A DNA stretch of 64,000 bases from Symbiodinium natans (GCA_905221605.1 CAJNDS010002634.1:2096229-2160228), one strand, 5' to 3'; counted from the stretch's first letter, positions 31,156-41,153 are shown. Notes: generated from the letters alone by a model not told the origin. Program-made: numbers and translations.

Positions 31156-32962
31156 CTACCAAAACACATGTGGCCCAACGTGTAAAACGGGTGCACCAAA
31201 ATGTGCCCATGTAGCTATGTACCAACTTTTGCAGAAAGACATCTCAGCCACTGAGGCCACCTGAAAACCCAAAAGGTCGTCCACGTATAGGGCTTGGAAA
31301 TGCGCGATGTAAATCAGGAGGTGCAAAGTACGAACCAAGAATGCACCCAGTCGCGCAAACCAATACGCCGAAAAGGCCGCCCCAAAGGGGCAAACAGAAT
31401 AGAAGAAGAATGTATTGCCCACACGCACTCCAAGCAGGCCTTGTTCAGATCGGCGAACTCGAATGGATTTGTGCGCGGCTTTTACATCCAGTGACCATGC
31501 AGCAATTTGCTGCCTCAGGCCCCGTAGTGGCCAAGCGGACAGAATGGACTGTAAGGTTGGCAATGCACTTCGTTCTGGGATTGAGCAGGCGGCGTTCGTA
31601 CCACAAATGGAAGAATCTACCACCAGTCGAGGGTCCCTGCCTTCAGAATGGACGATGTTCATCTTGCCCACAGCGACCTGTGGAAAAAGCCGCTTCGCCT
31701 CATCAAGCGACTCAACTTTGTGCAACCAGCCCTTGTCAACCTCCTGTTGGACCAGTCGATCCAGAAGGACTGGATCGTCTTCGGCACTGCCAGTTCTCCT
31801 GGCAGACTTGCAATGACTCGTCCGTACCAGCTTTGCCTGACTGCGCCATGCATCCCGACGGTGGTATGTCGTTTTTGAAGCCAGTCGGGACACCATGCAA
31901 CAAACAGCTAAATAATGTAGTGTCCACATCCTGCAGGAAATGACTTAATGAAGCGAGTGCATGCAGGCAGTATGGCTGGCCTTCTGGAATGCTCCAATCG
32001 ACCTTTCCCATGTTCTCCGAGGAGAACCAAGCTGACAACTCGTCTCGCAGCTCCTGCGCCTCTTGCTCTGAAAACAATGGAGAATCTGACTTTGTCCGCA
32101 AATGTTCGCGCAAGCGCGAAAGAATAAGCTTCTTTCCACAAAATGACAATGTATGGCGCAACATTTTGAGAACATTGCTGCGACCCTTTGCCGGGCCGCT
32201 CCAATCTGGGTCCCGGTTGCTCTGCAGACCCCCACCATCTACCCAAGCGTGGGGAGCTGCTTCTAGCTCTTTCACCGGAATACATGCCCATGCACTCTCG
32301 ACCGACGCACCGCCCCGAGACTGGGATTTCGAAAACCCCATGCTGCGAAGCAAATTGCAAAGCGAAGCCTGCAGCTTCGGAGGGTATGCCAGTGATTTAA
32401 ACTGCAATGTACAACCACGTCGCATGCAAATTTCGCCAAAGCTGGCGAAAGCCTCGGAAGTTGTGACAAACAGCCATGCAGGTCCACAAGGCTCACCAAA
32501 GGCGCAAGGTGGTATCGACCCAATGCATCGTAGAAAAGATGATACAGAATGTTTGAAAAGGGGGGCATCCCAGCATGATGACCACGCTAAGACATCCACC
32601 ACCACATGTGCACCTGAATAGAAACTGACATGGCACAAATGCAAAGCCCACTCAATAGCAGACTGAGGCCACATACAATGAACTCGCGCCATGACAAAAG
32701 GGAAAACACCCTCCGCTGCCGCCCGAAAGACCAGATCCTTAACACCACTTTGCCCCACCGGATCAAACTTGACGAATGGCAAGGCCTCCGCGTCCAGTGC
32801 CTGAGCAGCAGACAAAACCGACTCGGTGAGGGAGCCAATAAAACTTGAATCCCGAGTTCTGGCCATAAAAAAAGTTGAAGCTTTTAAGCTTTTTTTTTCA
32901 AAGGTTGCTACTGGGCTTAATACAGCTGTCAGACTAGCAAGATAAAAACACATGTTGCACAT
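31156..32962 (-). mobile_element. Truncated DIRS-like retroelement 3 (methyltransferase C-terminal part and reverse transcriptase)
   Basis: Two overlapping minus-strand frames match the middle of element 1. Frame 31736-32962 has SIPPCAFGEPCGPAWLFVTTSEAFASFG, paralogous to PACAFGENWAKTWLFASSFQALSVMG in element 1, then the linker LHGVPTGFKNDIP. Frame 31156-31929 holds reverse transcriptase motifs RDPRLVVDSSICGTNAACS, AAWSLDVKAAHKS, VCPFGAAFSAYWF and ALYVDDLLGF (YVDD). RNase H, recombinase, Gag and motif I of the methyltransferase are missing. The copy is clearly dead, but it shows the domain order is shared by at least three elements. Confidence 0.8.
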
Positions 32963-33252
32963 GCAGAGTTACTTGAAGCTGCAAAGAACCCTTTTTGCAA
33001 AGCAGCGGCTGGCAATTGTAAGCTTGCACGAAATAAGGAGTAACAGGTCTGACACAACACAGTGACATTGACGGTGAAACTTGGTCTGACTTAGGAACTT
33101 GCCTGGCAAAGCCTTGACGGGAATGTTGCCTAGCAGAATCTTGTCGTACTGTTAGGAGCAGACAATCATCCGCGCTGCACTCACTCATCAGTGGCCTTAG
33201 AAACTGCAGCAAACTCAGGCAATGATGTGACGTTCAAAAAACCAGGACAAGG

Positions 33253-34935
33253 GGGCCTTCCATGCCAGAAGATGCTGGGTACCGACTGAAGAAGTGTTCA
33301 CTCGTCCAGTCTGACAGGCCACCTGCAGAAACCCAGCACGCGCATCAGCGCTTAGCCGTGCTGTCTGATGCCGGACCAAGGCGTGTTGGCCAAAATCTCG
33401 CAGGCCCTTCCCAGCAAAATCAGCCCCACACCCGGCCAACGGTGTAAGAACCGGCACTTTATACCTGGTCCGTGCTCGGTCCTTTGGTAGGGCGTCTGAC
33501 TCAGATGCAAGAAGCAGTTCATCAATTGAAATTTGACTGAAAGGATAATTGAATTTTCATTGTCGGACACACGCAAACTGCAAATAGGCGGGAGTAACAC
33601 ATGTGTGAAGCAGCAGTCGAAGTAATGGCCTTCCACGCCAGAGGATACTGGGGATCGTCAACTGGATAGATGTTCGTCCAGTCTGACAGGCCACCTGTGG
33701 AAACCCAGCACGCGCATCAGCGCTTAGCCGTGCTGTCAAACGCCGGACCAGGGCGTGTTGGCCAATGTTTCCCCAGACCCTTCCCAGCACCCTCAGCCCC
33801 ACACCCGGCCAACGATGTGAGAACCGGCACTTATACTTGGTCTGTGCTCGGTCCTTTGCGTCTGACTCAGAACCCAGCGGGCGAGAAATCTGACACTGTG
33901 CCACAATCACGTCCGTTTACTTGTATTTAACCAAAGCTGGAAAATCAAGCTGTCAGATCACTGACACTCGCAAAATTTCAAAGAGACGGCAGTAACAGTA
34001 GTAACACGTGTCAAGCGGCCTTCCATGCCAGAGGATGCTGGGTACCGACTGAAGAAGTGTTCACTCGTTCAAGTCTGACAGGCCACCTGCGGAAACCCAG
34101 CACGCGCATCAGCGCTTAGCCGTGCTGTCTGACGCCGGACCAAGGCGTGTTGGCCAAAATCTCGCAGGCCCTTCCCAGCACACTCAGCCCCACACCCGGC
34201 CAACGATGTGATAACCGGCACTTTATACCTGGTCCGTGCTCGGTCCTTTGGTAGGGCGTCTGACTGAGACCAAAAGCGACTGGCAAGCCTTCTCGTCCAA
34301 AGATTTAAAATTTGAGTCATTATTAATCATCTGACAGCATTCGCACACAACAGGCAAAACCTTGAATTTGCAGTCTCGGAAAAGCTACGACGACTTGTCA
34401 GAGCTAACAGACACACAGCCAGCAACCCCCAGCCCAAAAGCAGTAAGTCTGTAGGCCTTCCATGCCAGACGGTGCCGGGTACCGACACAAAGAATGTTGC
34501 ACTCATTTCTGTCTGACAAGCCCACTGCAGAAACCCAGCATGCGCATCAGCGCTTAGCCATGCTGTCAAACGCCGGACCAGGGCGTGTTGGCCAAAATTT
34601 CCGCAGACCTTTCCCAGCACACGCAGCCCCACACCCGGCCAACGATGTGAGAACCGGCGACTTATACTTGGTCCGTGCTCGGTCCTTTGGTAGGGCGTCT
34701 GACTCAGAAGCAAGCACCCGAGGAGTCTCACACTGTAGCAAGAAGCAAGTCCGTTCACTTTTCACCAGTCAGACGCCTGAGATTGTGTCTCACACGCACA
34801 ATGACAAAGCTGTAACAGGTGTCAAGCAGCAAATCAATGTCCAAGACTTACGACAGCCTTCCATGCCAGAGGAGGCTGGGTACCGACTGAAGAAGTGTTC
34901 ACTCGTCCAGTCTGACAGGCCACCTGCAGAAACCC
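33253..34935 (+). repeat. About 400-bp-period repeat array, left part
   Basis: Units start near 33254, 33627, 34017, 34454 and 34854 (GGCCTTCCATGCCAGAGGATG) and share a ~250-bp core: TCTGACAGGCCACCTGC, AGAAACCCAGCACGCGCATC, GGCGTGTTGGCCAAAAT, CCCACACCCGGCCAACG, and a terminal GGTCCGTGCTCGGTCC...GGTAGGGCGTCTGA. Spacers diverge more but often end in AACAGGTGTCAAGC. Minus-strand frames through the core are repeat translations and are not called. Element 2 interrupts the fifth unit. Confidence 0.85.
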
Positions 34936-35146
34936 TTACCGCTTGTTCCAAATTGGGTTTGAACCCAAAAGCCAAAAGCCTAACATGGAGACTCGCAAGA
35001 CACAAAGCAGGCGCTGCACGCCACTCACATTTTTTCATCAGTGGGCGAATCATTAATCACATCCTGTCACGTGCCGGTGCACACAACGCGGTGCACATAC
35101 ATTGCACATGCGTCTCACCATACCCTAGCGAACCTCAAGCCCCCTT
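34936..35146 (-). repeat. Split direct repeat B2 of element 2
   Basis: 211 bp, the outer 3' end of the element. It starts TTACCGCTTGTTCC next to the array sequence AGAAACCC. Confidence 0.95.
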
Positions 35147-35294
35147 TGAGGGCGAGGCAACTGTACATGCAACACTAATGGAAGTGCCGATGGCACACAG
35201 GGAGTTGCAGCCGCTTCAGCGGGCCCTGTTTGTCATGCCCTGGGTGGGCCGGGCGGGTCAAAATTTTTCACTGAGCTGTGGAGCCAGCGCTGCA

Positions 35295-35460
35295 CCCACA
35301 GAGCTCCAGCAAACGCATTTGCAAATTGTCGTTCGCAACACCAGGCATGTCAAGCATCAGAATCTTTTGGGTTACAAAACCAAGAACAAACGGCACACCG
35401 TTTTTCTTAGAGACATTTGGAAGCAATCGATAAAACACCATTCGCTCGCGAACAGTAAGC
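35295..35460 (-). repeat. Split direct repeat A2 of element 2
   Basis: 166 bp, directly joined to B1 at 35460/35461. The junction reads GTAAGC|TTAC, a perfect palindrome, with flanking GAACA and TGTTC arms. Confidence 0.95.
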
Positions 35461-35671
35461 TTACCGCTTGTTCCAAATTGGGTTTGAACCCAAAAGCCAA
35501 AAGCCTAACATGGAGACTCGCAAGACACAAAGCAGGCGCTGCATGCCACTCACATTTTTTCATCAGTGGGCGAATCATTAATCACATCCTGTCACGTGCC
35601 GGTGCACACAACGCGGTGCACATACATTGCACATGCGTCTCACCATACCCTAGCGAACCTCAAGCCCCCTT
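35461..35671 (-). repeat. Split direct repeat B1 of element 2
   Basis: 211 bp matching 34936-35146 with one mismatch seen (GCTGCATGCC against GCTGCACGCC). It overlaps the last codons of the RT/RNase H ORF by 12 bp. Confidence 0.95.
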
Positions 35672-37507
35672 ATTAGCCGACAGTCCAAGGCAGATGGCAT
35701 CCAGGTGCTCCGACACGTCGGAACACGGGACACTGATGCCACCCCACAGCAAGTGCTGGGACACCAGCCTTGACGGGTGATCTGCGCAGTTCGACGGGGA
35801 AGGGACGCGCGAGAACCAAGGGATGAACTCGCACCCAACTTCCAAGCCCACAAACATTTTAAGCAGATTTTTCACTATTGGGGACCTGCCCCGACAGGAA
35901 ATTAAAATATCCCTGACTGCATTGTTGTCGACGAAAGCCACAACAGGTGAGCGCGCAACCCTTTTGCCCCAAAGGCGGAACGCAAGCAGCACCGCAACAA
36001 ACTCCGCCTCCATTATAATTGTGTCCTTGTTAAGCTCACCTAGGAGCTTGCGGGCATCACTGCCAAGGGCGTGAGAGAAGCCAGCAACCAACACACCCTT
36101 GTCATCAAACAGGAGACCGCCCACGCCACAAGGCAGTACGGGGTCGTCCTTCGAGTAGGATGCATCAGTGAAGACATACCAGGTTTGCTGCTTGCTAACC
36201 TGGACTAGCCGAGGACGGCCGCTTTCCAACATGTCGACTAGAGAGCTGAAAGTGTCGATGCACTCAGCCGGCAGATCGGGAGGGGCACAACCGTGGGCAT
36301 ACTCCGAGAGCTGTTGCAAGCAAAATTTGCTCTGGCGTCCAAACAGCTGTCCACTTGCAAACTGAAGTTGGCCTCTCAGCTTGAGAGCTTGAGGCACACT
36401 CATACGCCGGTCCTTCTGGGCCTGCTTCATTGTCTCAACGAGGAGCTGAACTCTCTTTTCCGTATTGCAAATAGTCACACGACCCAAGTGGGCACTCGAT
36501 AGCACTATGTCAACTCCTAATGCACAAAAGGCTTCAGCAAACGGTACATCCTTCTTTCCACCCTGGGCCAGGTCCCATCCCAACAGGGTGAAGAGCAAGG
36601 TGATTGTTTGGTGCACATTGGCCACCTGTGTGCCTTTAGCAACCGACACGAAGTCATCAAAGTAGTGGGACCAGCAAAGGGCGAAAAAGAACGCGCCAAG
36701 ATGCCATATCGAGTTAACGGTTCTCAGAAAAGTCGACACCGACTTGACTGCCCCGAAAGGGAGGGCATGTAGCTGGAACACTACTACCCTCTTCAGGTCA
36801 GGATCCCACAGTCCAATGTACAAGGCCCAGGCCCCTGTAGGGTCCAGAGCCACATAGAACCTTCCCTTGAGACTACAACCTGGCTGCACTCGCATCAAAG
36901 ACAGGCACACGCCTGCGATGACGTCGACGGTCTGGGGGCGCACAGTCTCCAATGTCTCGACGGAGCTATTGATTCCTGACCCTGAGAAGTCGTCAATCAA
37001 CCTGACTTTCCCATCCATCCCGAACCTTCGAGATACGATGGCGTCAGGTGGTAGCTGGTCCACATCGATGGGACCTGACAACCAGCCCCTATCGCGCTCC
37101 TCGAGGGTTTTCGTTTGGACCTCGCGATCGAGGGACTCCCCCTGGGACTTGATAGTGGACAACAGGGCTGCCCTAGAGGTGGGGGCATCTCTTTTGAGTT
37201 GGTCGACCGTGACTGTCGCCGGCTTGAACTTCGGGGCAAACACACCTGTATCAGGCACCGGGCCTCCCAGGTTAGTACCTGAGATCACTTCATCGAAGAT
37301 GGAAACATCGTCATAGGAAGCCTCAATCATCATTGCCTTCCACAAGAGGAGACGCTTGGGCTTAAGGATCGTCGAGACCTGTTTGTGCATAGATGCCTTC
37401 AGTGCATCTTCCTCACTTCTGAGGTCTTGTGCAAGTTTGAGCCACTTTGCAAACTGGCGCGCCCTCAACCCGCACAGCTCCGACTCTGTCACCGAGGCAT
37501 GGTGCAC
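35660..37507 (-). CDS. Reverse transcriptase and RNase H of element 2
   Basis: 615 codons in one frame. The N-terminal ~130 residues link to the polymerase: DAIVSRRFGMDGKVRLIDDF, RFYVALDPTGAW (motif A Asp near 222), LHALPFGAVKSVSTF (motif B), HYFDDFVSV (motif C, YFDD, 281-286), and LKLRGQLQFASGQLFG (thumb). RNase H follows: WYVFTDASYSKDD (first Asp), DTIIMEAEFVAVLLAF (Glu), VVAFVDNNAVRDIL (Asp), and PSPSNCADHPSRLV (last Asp). All catalytic residues are present and the frame is intact. It starts 19 nt inside the methyltransferase stop region. Confidence 0.9.
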   Translation of the reverse strand: MHHASVTESELCGLRARQFAKWLKLAQDLRSEEDALKASMHKQVSTILKPKRLLLWKAMMIEASYDDVSIFDEVISGTNLGGPVPDTGVFAPKFKPATVTVDQLKRDAPTSRAALLSTIKSQGESLDREVQTKTLEERDRGWLSGPIDVDQLPPDAIVSRRFGMDGKVRLIDDFSGSGINSSVETLETVRPQTVDVIAGVCLSLMRVQPGCSLKGRFYVALDPTGAWALYIGLWDPDLKRVVVFQLHALPFGAVKSVSTFLRTVNSIWHLGAFFFALCWSHYFDDFVSVAKGTQVANVHQTITLLFTLLGWDLAQGGKKDVPFAEAFCALGVDIVLSSAHLGRVTICNTEKRVQLLVETMKQAQKDRRMSVPQALKLRGQLQFASGQLFGRQSKFCLQQLSEYAHGCAPPDLPAECIDTFSSLVDMLESGRPRLVQVSKQQTWYVFTDASYSKDDPVLPCGVGGLLFDDKGVLVAGFSHALGSDARKLLGELNKDTIIMEAEFVAVLLAFRLWGKRVARSPVVAFVDNNAVRDILISCRGRSPIVKNLLKMFVGLEVGCEFIPWFSRVPSPSNCADHPSRLVSQHLLWGGISVPCSDVSEHLDAICLGLSANKGA

Positions 37508-38298
37508 ACCGCATCTTTGAGAACCTGCGGCAAGGCGACCTCGAGAGTTCTGGGATGGCCAGCCTTAACTGCCTCACGGACAAACTGTTCCGGGGAAAAG
37601 GGAATACCCCAAACAAGCTCGTTCCAGAGCTCAGAACCAGCACCACAACCCTTGCCCCCGGAGCCAACACTCGAACTCCCCTGCTTAACCGGGACAATTT
37701 GCAGTAGTTGGGCCTCGGCTGGCACCGAGCGCTCGGGGCAGACGGCCACGTGTGGCAGTGGCCACGGGTCCTTCAGGCGGGCACGCAGGGGGACGGGACA
37801 GGAGACATGAGGGGGGATTCGTCCCCGCAAAATGCGAGCATGTTCGGGCACACGGGGCCCCGTCACAGAGGCCTTCGGCTGACTGCCGACCTGGCCACGG
37901 ACAAGCGACAGCTGGAGTCCTGTAGGCGAGAGCGGCCGGGGCGGGCAAGCCTGAAAGAAAGCCTGGGCGAGAGCACGGGCCAGTGGCAGCGGATACGCAG
38001 CTTCCAACGAAGTAGAAAATCCGTTAGGCGCTTCCGGCGCCACCCCCCACGGCAAGTGACGTTGGGCGCAGGAGTGCCCGGGGCAGGACTTGCAGATGCC
38101 GTCAAACGCACCTCGAGTATACGCAATAGCCGTCCACTTGGGACGACGGCTGCCATATGCGCAACTTTGGAATGCAGTGAACTGAAAGAGGTGCGCGATT
38201 CGTGCAAACATGGAAGTGCGCCAGTAGAAGCTTTGCCTGGGGTTCTCCACACCGATGACAAGGGCGCGGGAAGCAGCTTCAAGGACCAGGTCGGACAC
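37489..38298 (-). CDS. Methyltransferase C-terminal part of element 2
   Basis: This continues the domain after the frameshift: SDLVLEAASRALVIGVENPRQSFYW (motif VI-like E-N-P), FQSCAYGSRRPKWTAIAYT (a conserved-looking C-x-Y-G-x-x-R-x-K-W-T block), HLPWGV, and AYPLPLARALAQAFF. It then has a ~120-residue linker ending TLEVALPQVLKDAVCTMPR. The stop overlaps the next ORF start by 19 nt. The overall fold looks like a class I SAM methyltransferase with cytosine-5 features (P-P-C and E-N-P). Substrate DNA or RNA cannot be decided from sequence. Confidence 0.62.
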   Translation of the reverse strand: MSDLVLEAASRALVIGVENPRQSFYWRTSMFARIAHLFQFTAFQSCAYGSRRPKWTAIAYTRGAFDGICKSCPGHSCAQRHLPWGVAPEAPNGFSTSLEAAYPLPLARALAQAFFQACPPRPLSPTGLQLSLVRGQVGSQPKASVTGPRVPEHARILRGRIPPHVSCPVPLRARLKDPWPLPHVAVCPERSVPAEAQLLQIVPVKQGSSSVGSGGKGCGAGSELWNELVWGIPFSPEQFVREAVKAGHPRTLEVALPQVLKDAVCTMPR

Positions 38299-39515
38299 AC
38301 ATAAAGCTGATTTGCCAAGGTGACCCGGAGAAGGGCCTGCCCACCCAGCTGCGGCAACCCGTTCGGAAACTTTTCCGAGCGGAGAGGAGGGGGTCCAGGA
38401 ACCCCTTTAATTTCTCTCGCTCGGCTGGCAGTCCCACACGGTGGAGCGAACCAAATGCCCACGCAGTTGCAACGTCGAACCAACTCGACGCCTTCTGCAG
38501 CACACAAGTCGACAAGATGAACATGACAGGCGGCGCCGGGCACGCGCTTATGGTCGACAGCGACGGCATCAAACCCAAGTTGCTTGAGGCAGGCTGAGAG
38601 CCTGGACATGCCGGAAAAGACCTCAATAATGAACGGGGGTCTGGAGGACGTCTCACTGGCAGACGGAGCGGGCACCTGCGTAGGCTCCGGCGCGGTGCTC
38701 ATGACTGTTGGAACGTCCGACAGTGCTGGAAGGAAGTCCGGTGGCAGGGGAAAGCCAAGCTCAAGGAGGGCTTGGGGGACCTCAAGCTTGACTGAGGGCA
38801 TATGAGGCAGCGCATATGCTACCAGGACTACGCGACGGCCTTGCCATGGTTCAGTCATATGCCAGTGGTCCCTGGCAGGCAGCTCGAGACAGCCATTCTC
38901 GAAATTGAGCACACGTCCCTGGACCGGAGAACCTTGGACAGGTCGAACGTCGTGCCCGGGGCCTTCACACCACACACCGCCCCCAGAGAAGTTGGAGAGC
39001 TTGAACACAAGATTGGGGGTCGGCCCGTTGTGGGAATCGCGATGAGGCTCAGTGGGGATGTCACAAAATATGGCCAGAGAAGTGAAAACCGCAGCCGGCC
39101 GGCGTTGCCGAATGAACGCACAGAGGACCTGCGCGACCTTTGGGAAGCGAGAAACATTGGCCCGAAGGCCCAGCACACCCCCTCTCCGGTACATACCAGT
39201 GAAGAACGAGCTGCCGGAAGCAGCCTTGTGGGGAGCCTCGTGCGGAAGAAGCTCCCACAGGGAGAGCACAGAATGAGATCCAATGAGTTGGCCCTGCAAA
39301 AGTTGCTCAGCAAGTTCTTCAGGGTCATTGAAAGCAGCACATGAATTCAGCTGGGAGGTTGGCTCAGGAGCGAGGGAAACTGGGGGCTCAGCCGTAACAT
39401 TGTGCACAGATTGACTGACCACAACGGGAGCCTCAGATCCAGTTTCCCCAGGCGGCGGAACGGCTGTCAACACGGGCTCTTCCGAAGTTGAGCCAGCAAG
39501 CCCCGCCTCCAGCAC
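38279..39515 (-). CDS. 2OG-Fe(II) oxygenase-like plus methyltransferase N-terminal part of element 2
   Basis: Residues numbered from 39515. 90-240 form the oxygenase-like domain: PHRD (H158, D160 as the H-x-D metal pair), NLVFKLSNFSGGGVWCE, DHWHMTEPWQGRRVVLVAY (second His near 219, Arg near 227). After a Pro-rich linker, the methyltransferase-like domain starts at 295: FIIEVFSGMSRLSACLKQLG (motif I), AVAVDHKR (ribose-binding acid), and IWFAPPCGTASRARE (motif IV with P-P-C at 358-360). The reading continues to LANQLYV, where an extra TG in a GTGTG run near 38300 shifts the frame into 37489-38298. The first frame stays open to 37863, but that tail looks out of frame. Confidence 0.7.
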
Positions 39516-39521
39516 TGACTG

Positions 39522-40715
39522 TCACTCCTTGTGATCCCGGATGGGGTGCGGTTGGAAACACTTGCAACACAGGTGCTTGCGGGGGCACGTGGCGGCGGAA
39601 CACTTGCACTTGTCCCCATGCAGATTGTAATCGAAACATAAGGGCTCACCCGTAGGAGCATTGGCCACACCACCTTTCTGGAGGATCTCTTTTGGGACGC
39701 GAGCGGTGAGGGAATACTTGCCTTTGCCTTTGCCACCCCCCTTGGGGCCACCCTTGATCTTTTTGTCTCCAGGCTCGAGCTTTCGCTTGAGCTCACGGCG
39801 CTCTTTGTTCCCATTGCCTTGCTTTTGTGGAAGCGGCATCAAGGCCATTGAGACATGGTAGCTTTCAAGTGCCGAGATTAACGCATCATCCATCGGGAGG
39901 CTTCCGTCTGTGGCTGCGCGCGGTTGAACTCCCAGTTCAATCAGGCGGACAAACACTTGTCGATCGGCTTCCACCAACTGTGCAACAGAGCAACGCGCAA
40001 AACCCGGAGGAGGCTCCCTGTGAAGATTGCTGAACAGGCGGGAGATGTACTTCTCGTAGGCATTGAAGGAGAGGCACTGAGCAAACACATAGGCAATGCC
40101 CCTGCGACGAAGTGCCTCTTGGACTTGCAACGCGCTATGAGTTGGCATACTCATGGCATCATCCGTTTCTTTGATCACCAGCTTGGAACTTTCAAGTTCC
40201 AGCTGGCGGGATGCACCTCGGGAGTGGGTGACTTCGTGCGTTCTTGAGACACAACGATCAGGGCTGAGGTACTTCAGCTGGTTGGCAGATTCCTGCCTGA
40301 CGCAGTCTTCCAAGACGCATCTCCCGGGTTCCATGCCTCCTTCAATGAGCACACCCGGAAGCCGACCCCTGAGGTGTTGCAAACGCCTGTCCCGTTCCGC
40401 CTCCGGCATTTTCCTGGAGGCTCCTTCTGGATCGGAAACTTGCAGGCGCAAGTCAGCCAACACCAAGGTTTGCGCTTCGAAGACTAGGCGGCGTATGCAG
40501 GCCTTGCCAGCCGCATTGGCTCCAGGCGTGGTAGTTGTGCAGAAGGCATTGAAGGCTGACTCAGGAATGACCTGGCCAGGCTGGCCCACAGCATAAGCCT
40601 GTTGTCCCAGGCTAGTGAACCCACCAACACGAAGCTCCGCTAGCACATCATCGGTGCATTTGATCTCGCGGGCGCGCTGGATGAAGTGGGCCTCAGACTC
40701 AATCAAGGAAGACAT
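39522..40715 (-). CDS. Gag-like protein of element 2 with Cys/His zinc-binding C terminus
   Basis: 397 codons, uninterrupted, starting MSSLIESEAHFIQRAREI. It is mainly helical (RRLVFEAQTLVLADLRLQV; LQVQEALRRRGIAYVFAQCL; VAQLVEADRQVFVRLIEL). A basic Gly/Lys-rich segment (GDKKIKGGPKGGGKGKGK) precedes a Cys/His-rich end, LCFDYNLHGDKCKCSAATC, followed by CCKCFQPHPIRDH, which looks like a CCCH-type finger plus knuckle. It has the same position and design as Gag of element 1, with little obvious sequence identity, so the two elements are old relatives. It stops at TGA 39522-39524; the next ORF continues in the same frame two codons later. Confidence 0.75.
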   Translation of the reverse strand: MSSLIESEAHFIQRAREIKCTDDVLAELRVGGFTSLGQQAYAVGQPGQVIPESAFNAFCTTTTPGANAAGKACIRRLVFEAQTLVLADLRLQVSDPEGASRKMPEAERDRRLQHLRGRLPGVLIEGGMEPGRCVLEDCVRQESANQLKYLSPDRCVSRTHEVTHSRGASRQLELESSKLVIKETDDAMSMPTHSALQVQEALRRRGIAYVFAQCLSFNAYEKYISRLFSNLHREPPPGFARCSVAQLVEADRQVFVRLIELGVQPRAATDGSLPMDDALISALESYHVSMALMPLPQKQGNGNKERRELKRKLEPGDKKIKGGPKGGGKGKGKYSLTARVPKEILQKGGVANAPTGEPLCFDYNLHGDKCKCSAATCPRKHLCCKCFQPHPIRDHKE

Positions 40716-41153
40716 GGCACGGGAAACTACGCTGCTCAGTCGAAGAAGAAATCACACCTGATCACATCAAATGCGCAACATGGTAGAAGACACAGTACAA
40801 ACACCACACAACACTGTGCACCACAAGTAACATGTCCGCTCTCTACACTGCGAGCCTGGGGTTGAAACATCACATTCACAACCCAACACGCACATGCTGA
40901 ATGCGTGGCCCCTGGGCCCCCATTGCCCATAAAGCCCCTTGGCTAGGCATTGGCACCATGTGCCACAAGGCTCATAAGGAACCATGTCCTTGCCTTGAAT
41001 CCAACAATCCGACATCTAGTCGGCAACAGCACAAACTGCAGCTCACATTTCCTCACATTAGCCCATGGGCACACATGTCGCTACCATGTAGCAATCTCTT
41101 TTCTTCGCCATAGCGATAGGAAACGAACACAAACTTCCTCCAACCACACCGCA
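40716..41153 (-). other. Non-coding gap between recombinase and Gag in element 2
   Basis: About 440 bp with no convincing coding. It is equivalent in position to 24720-25076 of element 1. Confidence 0.45.

Noticed and set aside
34494-35780. 428-codon plus-strand frame spanning the repeat array and the element 2 repeats
   Set aside because: It runs through B2, A2, B1 and array repeats, contains the same peptide twice because of B1/B2, and lies antisense to the element. It is a repeat artefact.
37863-38278. C-terminal extension of the element 2 oxygenase/methyltransferase frame
   Set aside because: After the TG slip near 38300 the natural protein continues in the other frame; this tail is Ser/Arg-rich out-of-frame reading.
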